From contig OY757023.1 of assembly GCA_963580285.1 (NCBI GenBank), positions 130,170,027 through 130,234,026 on the forward strand: a stretch of DNA of 64,000 nt, in the 5' to 3' direction. The stretch comes from Lucinisca nassula. Its lineage: Eukaryota > Mollusca > Bivalvia > Lucinida > Lucinidae. The notes beneath the pieces were generated by a model. The model had not been told where the DNA came from. It saw only the letters and a list, made by a program, of their open reading frames with translations, and searched no databases. A program made the translations under genes and the position numbers. Below, piece by piece: positions 54,819-64,000 of the stretch. How positions within the stretch are numbered: the stretch's first letter is position 1; each line of letters begins with the position of its first letter.

Positions 54819-55340
54819 GCATTACGAAAACACGCCTATGCAAATACATTGTATCTAACTAATTTGCATATTTACTCCACTAGTGGATTATCGAATTTTT
54901 TACATAGAGGATCTTACATGAGTGCCCATGCATTATTGAATTTATAAAACTCGTTGAGGAAAAGGGATACAATGCGAGGCTTTGCCGAGCATTTTATACC
55001 TTTTCCTCAACGAGTTTAACATATTCAGTAATACATGAGCACGAATGCAAGATTCTATTTATCATATGACATTTAAAACGCATTTTATTCACGATTGTTT
55101 ACAAAATATCAATATTCCGCAATTAGAAAACGCGACGTCGTTAAGGACGTCGAACATGTAACGTTACGGGACGTATCTAGCTAATTTGCATATTTAACCC
55201 ACTTGTGGATTATCGAAAACATTACAAGGCGTTTTTACACTATCAAACGCGTCGTCATATGATAAATGGCGTTATTACACTCTCAAACGCGACGTCATAT
55301 GATAAATGACGTTATCACATATTCAGTACTATATTTAACA
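54819..55340. mobile_element. palA end and F4 elements
   Basis: A palA end (CATTACGAAAACACGCC) precedes an F4 copy whose hairpin uses CTCGTTGAGGAAAAGG / CCTTTTCCTCAACGAG (54948, 55002). AACGCGACGTCATATGATAA recurs at 55285, 55776 and 55815. Confidence 0.7.
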
Positions 55341-55835
55341 TGATAACCCATGTTGTGCATGTGTGATAAAGCTTGGTTCCATTTCCGGTTATCAGCCCGC
55401 CCGGGCTGATAACCGGAAACAGTGTATTTTGAACGGGCAGTGGTTATCAGCCCACTCATGACGTTATTGTGACGTTGCCAATTACATGACGTAACGCGAA
55501 TAGTTAGGCGTGACGTTACGCGCTTTTTTGTTTGAATCGCGCTTTTTATCACTTTTTTTCTTTCAATTTATGAATATCAAACACAGTAAGAATAGGACCT
55601 GAATATGTGATAAACAAATTATAACATGGGGTTTTGGTTATCGCCCTCTGTATCAACCCTCGACCATTATCTGCCCTCAGGCTAAAGCCTTCGGGCAGAT
55701 AATGGGGTCTCGGGTTGATACATCGGGCGATAACCAAAATCCCATGTGATAATCTCTAATTATTACACTCTCAAACGCGACGTCATATGATAAATGGCGT
55801 TATTACACTCTCAGACGCGACGTCATATGATAAAA
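55341..55835. repeat. F6 inverted repeats
   Basis: CCGGTTATCAGCCCG / CGGGCTGATAACCGG (55383-55425) is one hairpin. A larger one at about 55626-55745 has GGTTATCGCCC and CATTATCTGCCC paired with their complements and outer CATGGGG / CCCATG. Confidence 0.75.
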
Positions 55836-55861
55836 TGGGATAATTTAGGGATTTTCTTTCT

Positions 55862-56188
55862 TTATGTTGTGTATATGAGCCACCGCCCATCGGGGCTTGA
55901 AGAAATAGATGGGCTGCATAATGCTTCCACACAGAGCTGAAACCGACCAGCACACGAGAACTGGTAAACCGCTTAGATGATCTATGCTTGCCAAGGCAAT
56001 GCGGTGCGAGTCGACCCGACCCGTCCATGCTTATAATCCCTTTTGGTTTCATTTGACGGCAGGGCTTGAGATGTCTTTTCATCTCAATGTCGGGTAAAAG
56101 TCCCACAATATTGGAAGCAACGTCTCCAAAATGGCCTTCACAGTGTTGACTGGGACGTTAAACTGCAGATCAAACAAACAAACAAATG
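55862..56188 (+). mobile_element. SINE S1, full length
   Basis: CACCGCCCATCGGGGCTTG to TGGGACGTTAAACTGC and a CAAACAAACAAA tail. Confidence 0.85.
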
Positions 56189-56287
56189 TTGTGTATTATC
56201 ATTAGAGTCGCCTCTTTGAAGATAATGTATTTGCAATGAGTACACATGGCATACATTTGTTTTAAAGAAAAATCGAAACAATATCCC

Positions 56288-56616
56288 AGATCAACACGCC
56301 TATAAAATTCCGACCCCCCACCCCTGAACCCCGTTTTTATATAGTAAAACTGGGGTTTACAGATGTAAACCTTATTTTAGTCATTTCTGCTCTAAAATAT
56401 AGATTGTGGTTAGTCGTTAAAACCGCCTCGATGAGGCGGTTCTAACGAGTAACCACGATCTATATTTTGAGCAGAAATAAGAAAAATATCACAATTTTCA
56501 TCTTATTTATTTATTTATTTTTATTATTATTTTTTTTTTTTTTTGATTATTATTATTATTTTATTTTTTTGGTGGAACAGTTTACAATGCATCTGTATAT
56601 GCGTGATTTCGTAATG
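56288..56616 (+). mobile_element. palA, full length
   Basis: It starts near GATCAACACGCC and ends GCGTGATTTCGTAATG. The spacer is expanded by a TTA/T-rich tract (56506-56572). Confidence 0.8.
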
Positions 56617-56745
56617 ACCCAGCAGCCACGTGTCGATAGGGCAACGTCAAATCAACGTCGGTGCGATTGGACATTGCATAAATGTCATGGCGTAGGACCG
56701 ACGTTGAGGTGACGTCACAATTACGTCATATACCTGCTGTGGTGC
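56617..56745. repeat. Palindromic ACGTC-rich segment
   Basis: CAGCAGCCACGTG at one side and CCTGCTGTGG at the other enclose CAACGTC and GACGTTG motifs. It may be a small TIR element of unknown family. Confidence 0.45.
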
Positions 56746-56786
56746 GCTGTGATAAACCCTCAGCGACTACAGCTACACCTGTCTCG

Positions 56787-56998
56787 AACATACAGTAAAA
56801 TTTCTGTATAAAGACCACCTTTGAGACTGTTCAAAAGTGGTCTTTAAGACCACTTTTGAACAGTCCCAAAGGTGGTCTCTGACCACAGGACATTGTATAC
56901 AGAAAACACAAAGAAAGAATGAGTGCAACCTACTAAATAAGCTTTTTAAAGCAGAATTAGTCTTAATTTTAGGTGGTCTTAATAGCGGAATTTCTCAA
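56787..56998 (+). mobile_element. GGTC-MITE, full length
   Basis: TACAGTAAAATTTCTG at the left and GGTGGTCTTAATAGCGG at the right. The central hairpin TCAAAAGTGGTCTTTAAG and complement is perfect over about 20 bp. Confidence 0.85.
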
Positions 56999-57059
56999 AT
57001 ATTTTGCATGTCCCAAATATGTTGCAGCCATTACAGTTCAACTGTGAATAGTCGTATTA

Positions 57060-57268
57060 ATGTGGAGCACTGTGGTGCAGTGGTAAAGTATCGGACTCGG
57101 GATCGAGAGGTACCGGGTCCCCACGAGCGGCACGTGTGGTTTCCTTGAGCAAGAGACTTTATCCACATTGCGTAGAACTGGTTTCTACCCAGGAAAAGAG
57201 GGCCACATGGAAGATTAGTATTATTTTACTAAATGCGTTACCCTCTATAAATAAGGTCGATGTTATTA
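57060..57268 (+). mobile_element. SINE S3, full length
   Basis: A box in GGTGCAGTGGTAAAG. B box degraded to GGGTCCCCACG. The body ends CCTCTATAAATAAGGTCG and TTATTATTTTATTA. Confidence 0.85.
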
Positions 57269-57291
57269 TTTTATTAATGTGCTTTCTCTTT

Positions 57292-57594
57292 GTTTGTTTG
57301 ATTTGAGGTTTAACGTCCCCGTCAACACTGTAAAGGTCATTTCTGAGACGTTACTTCCAATTTTGTGGGACTTTTACCCGACGTTGAGATGAAATGACAT
57401 TTCAAGCCCTGTCGCCCAATGAAACCAATAGGGTTTATTAGCATGGACGGTCCGCCTCGCACCGCGGTTCCTGGACAGGCTTAGATCCTCTAAGCGGTTT
57501 ACCAGTACACTAGTGTGCAGGCCGAATTCAGCTCTGCGTGGAAGCATCATGCAGCCCATATATTTCTTCAAGCCCCTATGGGCGGGGGCCAATG
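57292..57594 (-). mobile_element. SINE S1, full length
   Basis: On the minus strand GCCCCCGCCCATAGGGGC to GGGGACGTTAAACCTC and a CAAACAAACAAA tail. Confidence 0.9.
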
Positions 57595-57621
57595 CTTTCT
57601 CTTATTGTATGTCTTATGTTT

Positions 57622-58050
57622 CTCATAAAACATATTAGCCCTTTTCCTGCTGAGCCAGGATATGCCTTATCTTTCAAACAATGTAGATCCAGATCAAATT
57701 TGTTTGTTTGATTTGAGGTTTAACGTCCCCGCCAACACTGTAAAGGTCATTTTGGAAACGTTGCTTCCAATTTTGTGGGACTTTTACCCGACATTGAGAT
57801 GAAATGACATCTCAAGCCATGTCCCCAAATGAAACCAATAGGGTTTATAAGCATGGACCGACTCGTGCGCGCCGCTTTGCCTGGGCAGATCTAGATCAGA
57901 TGGTTTCTAAAGAAGCCATCTGGATGTACATCGTTTGTTATTCAGATTGTGACTGCAGATTGTGAATTTGTTCCAATAATTTGCATCAAGTAATCTGATT
58001 GGTAAATAACCGGTGGTGGGCATGACAGATTGAAATATTCAGCAGGACAA
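57622..58050. mobile_element. CCTG-MITE split by SINE S1
   Basis: The ends CCCTTTTCCTGCTGA and TCAGCAGGACAAGGG are inverted. The inner GATCCAGATCAAA and GATCTAGATCAGA flank the S1. Confidence 0.75.
57697..57889 (-). mobile_element. SINE S1, 5'-truncated
   Basis: Only the 3' two-thirds is present, with the (CAAA)n tail at left. GATC(C/T)AGATCA flanks it on both sides as an 11-bp target duplication, which supports retroposition. Confidence 0.85.
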
Positions 58051-58220
58051 GGGTTAACATATTAGTATGATATTGCGCATTCCGAGTTTTTATTGATATC
58101 ATCGCATGGTATACGAGATGTGGTATACCACGCAACTACCTTTGTACTCAGCATATCTGCTTAGTGACGGATACATTGTTCATATTTCTAGTCCTATGTA
58201 CGCTATGAACATTGTTGTTT

Positions 58221-58529
58221 GCCCCCGCCCATCGGGGCTTGGAGAAATATATGGGCTGCACGATGCTCCCACGCAGAGCTAAAACTGACCACACATGGGT
58301 ACTGGTAAACCGCACACATGGACTAAGCCTGCCCGGGCAAAGTGGCGCAAGTCATGCCGTTCAGTACATACATGTATAAGCCCTACTGGTTTCACGGGGC
58401 GGCAGGGATTGCGATGTCATTTCATCTCAAAGTCTGATAAAAACCCCACAAAATGGGAAGCACGGCTCCAAAATGACATAAAATAGTGTTGACGAGGACG
58501 TTAAACCTCAGTCAAACAAACAAACAAAT
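58221..58529 (+). mobile_element. SINE S1
   Basis: GCCCCCGCCCATCGGGGC to GACGAGGACGTTAAACC and CAAACAAACAAA. Confidence 0.85.
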
Positions 58530-58790
58530 GAACATTGTTGTATATGTATGTCGAATATCAATTTACCCATTTTGTACCAGAAACCTCAAAACGGGTACCC
58601 TGGCAAACAGTGGAGGCCCAGATCAGACGCCGCAGAAGGCGGCGTCTGATCAGGGCCTTCACTGTTTGCTAAAAGTTCAGTCATTTTATAAATAAATTTT
58701 GATGAAAACAGAACCTGACACCACAGAATTTTTAAATATACTTCTGCTATATATAAGGAGGAAGATTCCATTTCGTACAAAAAGGGTTAA
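58530..58790. mobile_element. CCTG-type hairpin element
   Basis: GCAAACAGTGGAGG, GATCAGACGCCGC and their complements make an arm of about 30 bp around AGAA (58602-58672). AAAAAGGGTTAA at 58779 resembles one end. Confidence 0.7.
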
Positions 58791-59018
58791 TTATTTGCCT
58801 CAGGTCTTGTACAATTAATTTACTGCAGTTTCTTACGCATCGTGACAGTTAAAGCGGAAGCATACATCAGACTCAAATATGACAGGTAAATCATTATCGC
58901 ATAGTCATTATGTAATTACCAATTAGTTGAACGTGAGCACTGAGAAAGTTTTTTATGAAAAGTACATACATATAAGTCGTTATGCAATAACCAGTGAGAA
59001 CAAGAAAAAGGAATGATA

Positions 59019-59095
59019 AGTGTGTGTGTGTGTGTGTTTGTGTGTGCGTGCGTGCGTGCGATAACCAGTGAGAACAAGACAATTAATGAAAAGTT

Positions 59096-59183
<88 letters not shown>

Positions 59184-59205
59184 TGTGCGTGCGTGTGTGT
59201 GTGAC
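59019..59205. repeat. (TG)n and (TGCG)n microsatellite
   Basis: Two TG blocks are separated by ATAACCAGTGAGAACAAG, which itself is repeated (58987, 59060). The second block grades into GTGCGTGC tetranucleotides. Confidence 0.95.
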
Positions 59206-59281
59206 TGTTTTTTATCAAGAAATGACAGGTACATGTATATGCAAGTGCAGCTGAATAAAACTCATCCTTTTATTAAGTCTA

Positions 59282-59515
59282 TGTAATGAACACCCTCTAA
59301 CCCCACCCACTTTATATTGATAGAACGTAGATCCACCTTGTTTGCCTTATCTCTGTTCCAAAGAAATAGGTTTAGGTACTCTTTAGAACCGCATCGATAA
59401 GGCTATTCTAACGAGCATCCACAACCTATGTTTGCAGTATGGATAAGAATCATATCAGACATTTTCATCAGAAAAGTAACCATTTTTGAAATATGAAAGA
59501 ATGCACTTTTTATCG
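59282..59515 (+). mobile_element. palB, left end lost
   Basis: GAACACCCTCTAACCCC through a diverged core to ATGCACTTTTTATCG. Confidence 0.75.
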
Positions 59516-59798
59516 TACATGTAAATATACATTCGTCCGTTTGAACAGGGCCGACGGAGTGCCAGGCCAACACTCTACCGCGTCGCTATAAAAGCCGGCT
59601 TGTACCGCAAGGCAGTGCAAGTGTGCTATATTCCTATACCCTATGACACTTTGATTAGCAATAGACAGAGGGGCCACCTCGACGAGGGGCCACCTCGGCA
59701 AACTATGTTGATGTGGAAATGGAACAGAAAGCTAAAAAGGAAAAAAAAAACTTATAGGTATAATAATAACCTGAACACATACGAATAGGCCCCTATTA
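59516..59798. other. Unassigned stretch
   Basis: GAGGGGCCACCTCG is tandemly doubled near 59668-59696. Nothing else recognised. Confidence 0.4.
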
Positions 59799-60187
59799 GA
59801 AGTAGAAGTGGAGGCAATGATCAGAAATCGATACAATCAACCTACAGCTCCCATCAGAGACATCAAAGGGGGAAAAAACATGAAACAACAGACCTAATGG
59901 AAACATCAATAGCGGAAAGCCAAAAGGACAGACACTTTCCCACAAAATGGCCAATAGGCTATCTAAAATAATATAAGCGACACAAACATCCAAAGACAAA
60001 CCATAACAAAAATAAACCGCGACAGAAGAACTGCCTTGGAACGGTCAGCGAAAACGAATTCCATCGGGGGGGGGGGGGGGGCTTAAATCGATTTCACGTG
60101 GCCACAATCCTCGCCCTTACTTCCGTCGCGATTTAGACAAATACTTTTTTCAGTCCGCATGAAGGCCTCCTAACTCCTCAGTTCAAC
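59799..60187 (-). mobile_element. RETRO-P 3' region fragment
   Basis: GAAGTAGAAGTGGAGGCAAT tail complement to GTCCGCATGAAGGCCTCC, with a G-run at 60066-60080. Confidence 0.8.
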
Positions 60188-60215
60188 ATCAAGACGGGGG
60201 CTTGGTTTAAAGACT
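60188..60215 (-). mobile_element. SINE S4 fragment
   Basis: AAGACGGGGGCTTGG and TTTAAAGACT match the S4 body. It is cut off by palB. Confidence 0.55.
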
Positions 60216-60493
60216 CATTACGATAACACACCCGTACGACATAGTGCATATTTCACATCTCCAAAATGGCTACTTTTCTGATGAAAATCTGTCATATTTT
60301 TCTTATAAATGCTCATAACATAGGTTGTGTGTGCTCGTTAGAACCGCCTCATTGAGGCGGTTCTAACGAATACCCACAACCTATGTATTGGAGCAGAAAT
60401 AAGAAAATAATGAAGACCCCCATAAACCCCAGTTTTCTCTATATAAAGTGGGGTGTAGGGGGGTCTTCATTTCACGGACTTGTTCACGTGATG
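60216..60493 (-). mobile_element. palB, full length
   Basis: CATTACGATAACACACCC to TTGTTCACGTGATG, 278 bp, with a near-perfect core. Confidence 0.95.
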
Positions 60494-60893
60494 CATTCGT
60501 GGGTAAGCTTCAGGAAAGGATAGTTTTCAAAAATATTTATAATTATCTTCATGATAACCAAATATTATATAAATACCAGTCAGAGTTTTGCCCAATCATT
60601 CCACATTTTTTCAACTTATTGACATTTACAACCGCATCTGGCAAACAGTTGATATTAGTCAGTTTTCTTATATGATCGTTTGCGATGTTTCAACTGAAGC
60701 TTCTGACCGTGTATGGCATAATGGTCTCCTATCTAATCTTAAACAACATGGCATCAATGTTACACTTCTTAACTGGGTTGCTGATTACTTAAGTGATAGA
60801 TCATTGCCGGTGTTTGTAAAGTCAAGCTTTTCGCGTAAGAACGTGATGAATTTTAAACATGTTCAAAAAAAAAAAAAAAAAAAAAAAAAAAAA
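60494..60893 (+). pseudogene. RT palm fragment ending in poly-A
   Basis: The frames read VFKNIYNYLHDNQILYKYQS, then VCDVSTEASDRVWHNGLL (motif A, usually CDxSKAFDRVWH) and WVADYLSDRSLPVFVKSSFS. One frameshift near 60590 splits it. It stops before motif B and runs into about 28 A residues. The Phe of AFD is Ser, so it is inactive. Confidence 0.75.
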
Positions 60894-60904
60894 CGTGGCG
60901 ATGA

Positions 60905-61260
60905 CGTGATCGAATAAGGAGGCAGTAAGGACATGGAAACGACGGCATTGACGTAGTACCAACGGAGCATGAACCTAATATGGTCTACATTGACGTAGTA
61001 CAAACCTGGTATGGACGGAAAAGATTGCAGTGCGTTCATACGACGTTCATACGACGTTCATACCACGTCAATCGCGTACCCACCACGACCGTTCCACGTT
61101 TCTGCAAAGGCAAAAGTACGTTCATACCACGTTGTATAAGACAACATTACGTTTGTTACACGTTCGTTCGGTGCTTAACACGTCCGTTTTACGTTTGCAG
61201 CAAGTTCTCATAGCGTCAATGTCACGTCAAGCAATTTAGTATAAATACTTCACCGAAGCT
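60905..61260 (+). other. ACGT-rich block with a TATA-like box
   Basis: Short CGTTCATACGACGTTCATAC-type repeats and many ACGT/CACG motifs fill 61025-61200. TATAAATA follows at 61241. This could be the 5' region of the adjoining retrotransposon, or an unrelated element. Confidence 0.5.
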
Positions 61261-61396
61261 GTTCTTCAAGAGGCTCTTGTGTTCCTGTTAGGTTTGCTGT
61301 ATCGGCGGAACCAGCATCATCTCTGGGGTCAGTTTGTGAAGTGCTACCCTTTTTTCTGACCTTTCTGTCTTCTCCCACGACCTTTTGGAGGCATAG

Positions 61397-64000
61397 TCCA
61401 CGTCATATGATAGTGGCAATGATGCTATTGACAACACGTTTACAAGTTTAGATTTGCATGAAAATGATTTCTCTGTGCATGACGAATCTTCATTGAGTGC
61501 CCAAAATATTAATGTCATTAATTCAAATATGAATCGGTCTATGCTTAGTGATTATGATTTACCAAATTCAAGTTCTTCCGCTACTTTAAATATGAACCAT
61601 GATGCCCCGATTTCAAATTCAAATTATACCTTTAATGAAAAATCTAGCACTTTACACCTTGGCTTGTCAGGTAAAGGTATGCATGTCGGTCATTTAAATA
61701 TACAGGGTCTAAGCAACAAAATTGATGAACTCAAATTAATGTTGACATCTAAAAATAACTCTGTTCACGTTCTCGGACTTACTGAGAGTAAATTGAAAGA
61801 TTGTCACCTTGACAATATATTTCATATTGATGGATATCAAAAACCCATAAGAAAGGACATACTTACAGGGGGTGGGGGTATTATAGTGTATGTCAAGGAA
61901 GGAGTGGTGTTTAAAAGAAGGGCTGATTTGGAAACTGATGAGCTCGAGTGTGTATGGGTTGAAATATGTCCGACAAATAGCCGATCTTTTTTATTATGTT
62001 TCATGTACCAACAATCAATTCAACAATCGCATGGAATGAGAGTTTTGAAAATTGTGTTGATAAGAGTATGGAAGAGGAGAAGGAGCTTTATATCCTAGGC
62101 GACTTTAATATAGATCTTTTTAATGTAAATATAAGAAGAAATTGGACATAATTTATGACACAGTTTGGTCTTGATCAAATGGTAACTGAAGCCACTCGAG
62201 TTACATCAAGGTCCTCAACATTAATTGATCACATTTACTGCAACGTACAGGAAAACTGCCCCAACGTAAGCGTGCCTAATCTCGGTATAAGCGATCATTT
62301 TCCAATATTTTTCACACGTAAAATAAATTCTTATAAACATAAAACACAACATTATTCCATTTCATACCGTTCATTTAAAAATTTCAATGAAGAAAATTTA
62401 AAAAATGACCTACGCGTTATTCCCTGGGACATAGTTAAAATGTTTGATGATCCAAACGATGCCTTAGACACGTGGTCTCGTTTATTTCTTGAAGTAGTAG
62501 ACAAACATGTTCCCACTAAGCAGCACCGTGTGAAGCATAAAACTCAACCTCAGTGGCTGACTCCTGAAATAATTGAGGCAATTAAAAACAGGGACAGATT
62601 TAAAGCTATTGGTAATGATGCTGAGATCAAAGTTTGGCGAAATAAAGTTACATCCCTAATAAGAAAATCTAAAAAATCCCGTTATAAAACATTCCTTGAA
62701 GGCGAGAATAATCCTAATAATATATGGAAATTATTCAAAGAAGTCGGTGCAGGTAAAAAGTCAAATACAAAATCAGACCTTCACATTTCCGTTGATAACA
62801 TTTTATTAGAAAATGCCAACGATGTTTCCAACGCTTTCAATAAATTTTTTGTTCAAGTTGCAGAAAATATTAAAGAACCAATTGAACCTTCTGGTCATGA
62901 AAAATTAAATGCCTTTTGTCGCAGTAAGATACCAAGTGATATTCAGTTTAACATCCCTTTATTAGAAACAGACAAAGTAGAAAACATTTTGAAGTCAGTT
63001 GACACGACGAAGGCCACCGGTACTGATAATATCAGTCCTCGACTTCTGAAAATTGCGGCTGCTGAAATTGCCGATTCTGTGACATTCATTTGCAACTGCA
63101 GTATTCAGCAATCTTCCTTTCCTGAAAAATGGAAAGATGCCAAAATTTCTCCGTTGCATAAAAATGGTCCATGTGATGACGTAAATAACTATAGACCTAT
63201 TTCTGTTCTACCTGTCTTATCAAAAATTCTCGAAAAACCCGTCCATTGTTCTTTAATGACCTATCTCAGCGAATACGCTCTTCTTCATCCAACCCAGTCA
63301 GGCTTTAGATCCGCCCACTCCTGTGAGACAGCTCTTGTTAACATGATTGACAATTGGCTTCATTCATTGGATAATGGTCAATTAGTAGGGGTGGTTCTTG
63401 TAGATTTCAGAAAGGCTTTTGACCTTGTAGATCATGAAATTCTCCTTCGGAAGCTAAAACTCTATAGCCTCAGTCAGGATGCTTTAACCTGGTTTTCATC
63501 TTATTTACTAGACCGTACACAGAGGGTTTCAGTAAATAATGCTTTATCAGAGCACAGGTCCGTTTTACACGGTGTGCCTCAGGGATCTATACTTGGACCT
63601 CTTTTATTTTTGATGTTTATAAATGACCTCCCTCTTTTTACTGAAAATGTCAAAACCGACATGTATGCCGACGATACAACACTGTTTGATATTAATGTTT
63701 CAAAAAATGTAACTCAAGCAAATCTTCAGACTGCTCTTAAGCAACTTGACATTTGGTGCAAACACAATGGCATGTTAATAAACTCCGCTAAAACCAAAAT
63801 TATGCTTATTACAACCACACAGAAACGAAGTAAATTAACAAATGATCAATTAAACTTATTATACAAGGGTGACTCCCTTCAAATGATAACATATGATAAA
63901 GTTTTAGGCGTTTATGTGGACAATAATCTTTCATGGACATTTCATATAAATGCTTTAACAAAAAAGATCTCTTCGTACTTATGGCTACTTTCAAGAATCA
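61397..64000 (+). pseudogene. Non-LTR retrotransposon, endonuclease plus RT, runs off window
   Basis: Apurinic-type endonuclease: HLNIQGLSNKIDELK, GLTESKL, GGGGIIVYVKEG, ILGDFNIDLF, TLIDHIYCN, GISDHFPIF. RT: NYRPISVLPVLSKILEK, DFRKAFD (63403), GVPQGSILGPLLF, MYADDTTLF (63661-63687). The frame opens after TAG at 61394 with no ATG close by. A small deletion near 62003 shifts the frame and a TAA at 62149-62151 interrupts it. The motif set fits CR1/L2/Jockey-type elements. Confidence 0.9.
62152..64000 (+). CDS. Uninterrupted 616-codon part of the retrotransposon ORF2
   Basis: From TTT at 62152 (first ATG 62155) the frame has no stop to the last base. It covers the endonuclease C-terminus, the linker (PQWLTPEIIEAIKNRD) and RT motifs 0 to YADD and beyond (VLGVYVDNNLSW). 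All catalytic Asp residues visible in the RT are kept. It is truncated by the window edge, so the 3' end and tail cannot be judged. It is the youngest-looking coding unit here. Confidence 0.85.

Noticed and set aside
10063..57130. tRNA-like sequences as real tRNA genes
   Set aside because: The heads at 10063, 15960-15993, 47020-47054 and 57070 continue directly into SINE bodies and their arms pair imperfectly.
59013..59286. Open frames through the TG/TGCG repeat
   Set aside because: Low-complexity translation (Cys-Val, His-Thr, Arg-Ala) only.

Overview
The window is eukaryotic, AT-rich, and almost entirely made of nested transposable elements. I see no spliced host gene, rRNA or authentic tRNA gene. 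The repeat content suggests a marine invertebrate, most likely a mollusc and plausibly a bivalve. The clues are a V-type tRNA-derived SINE (10060-10375), tandem arrays of roughly 160 bp, a retroelement with the RT signature IPMGTNCAPL, and many fold-back MITEs. The species assignment is inference.

Local family names used here are mine. palA and palB are two related palindromic MITEs of about 280 bp. They share a central hairpin and the terminal sequence CATYACG. palA ends read CATYACGAAAACACGCC. palB has one end CATCACGTGAACAAGTCC and the other CATTACGATAACACACCC. About 45 complete or partial copies occur, roughly one per 1.4 kb. RETRO-P is a retroelement with three decayed RT copies and about 15 shorter fragments. 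S1-S4 are SINE-like families, S1 being the commonest at about 330 bp. F1-F6 are fold-back or inverted-repeat families. TN2 is a 240-bp TIR element with 2-bp target duplications. GGTC-MITE has pogo-like ends. CCTG-MITE has ends resembling AACCCTTWTCCTGCTGA.

Layout: 1-9.7 kb is palA/palB with F1, TN2, GGTC-MITE and nested retroposons. 9.7-19.2 kb adds SINEs, F2-F5 and TAA/GGTA microsatellites. 19.2-24.9 kb holds satellite-like arrays interrupted by F1 and RETRO-P. 26.2-30.3 kb and 37.6-39.5 kb hold the three RETRO-P RT copies, all on the minus strand. 35.7-37.6 kb is a duplicated segment running into a degenerate satellite of about 160 bp period. 43.745-47.405 kb is a 3.66-kb TIR element whose ends carry mirrored arrays of a 21-bp palindromic unit; inside are a Tc1-like transposase remnant, a non-LTR RT tail and two SINEs. 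52.995-54.347 kb is a 33-bp minisatellite of exactly 41 units. The right edge (61.4-64.0 kb) is a non-LTR retrotransposon with endonuclease and RT domains that runs off the window.

The genes present are therefore only transposon genes, nearly all broken. The most interesting material is mechanistic: palA/palB insertions show no target-site duplication where an empty or host sequence is available for comparison, and their central hairpin shows a paired base change between the two families.
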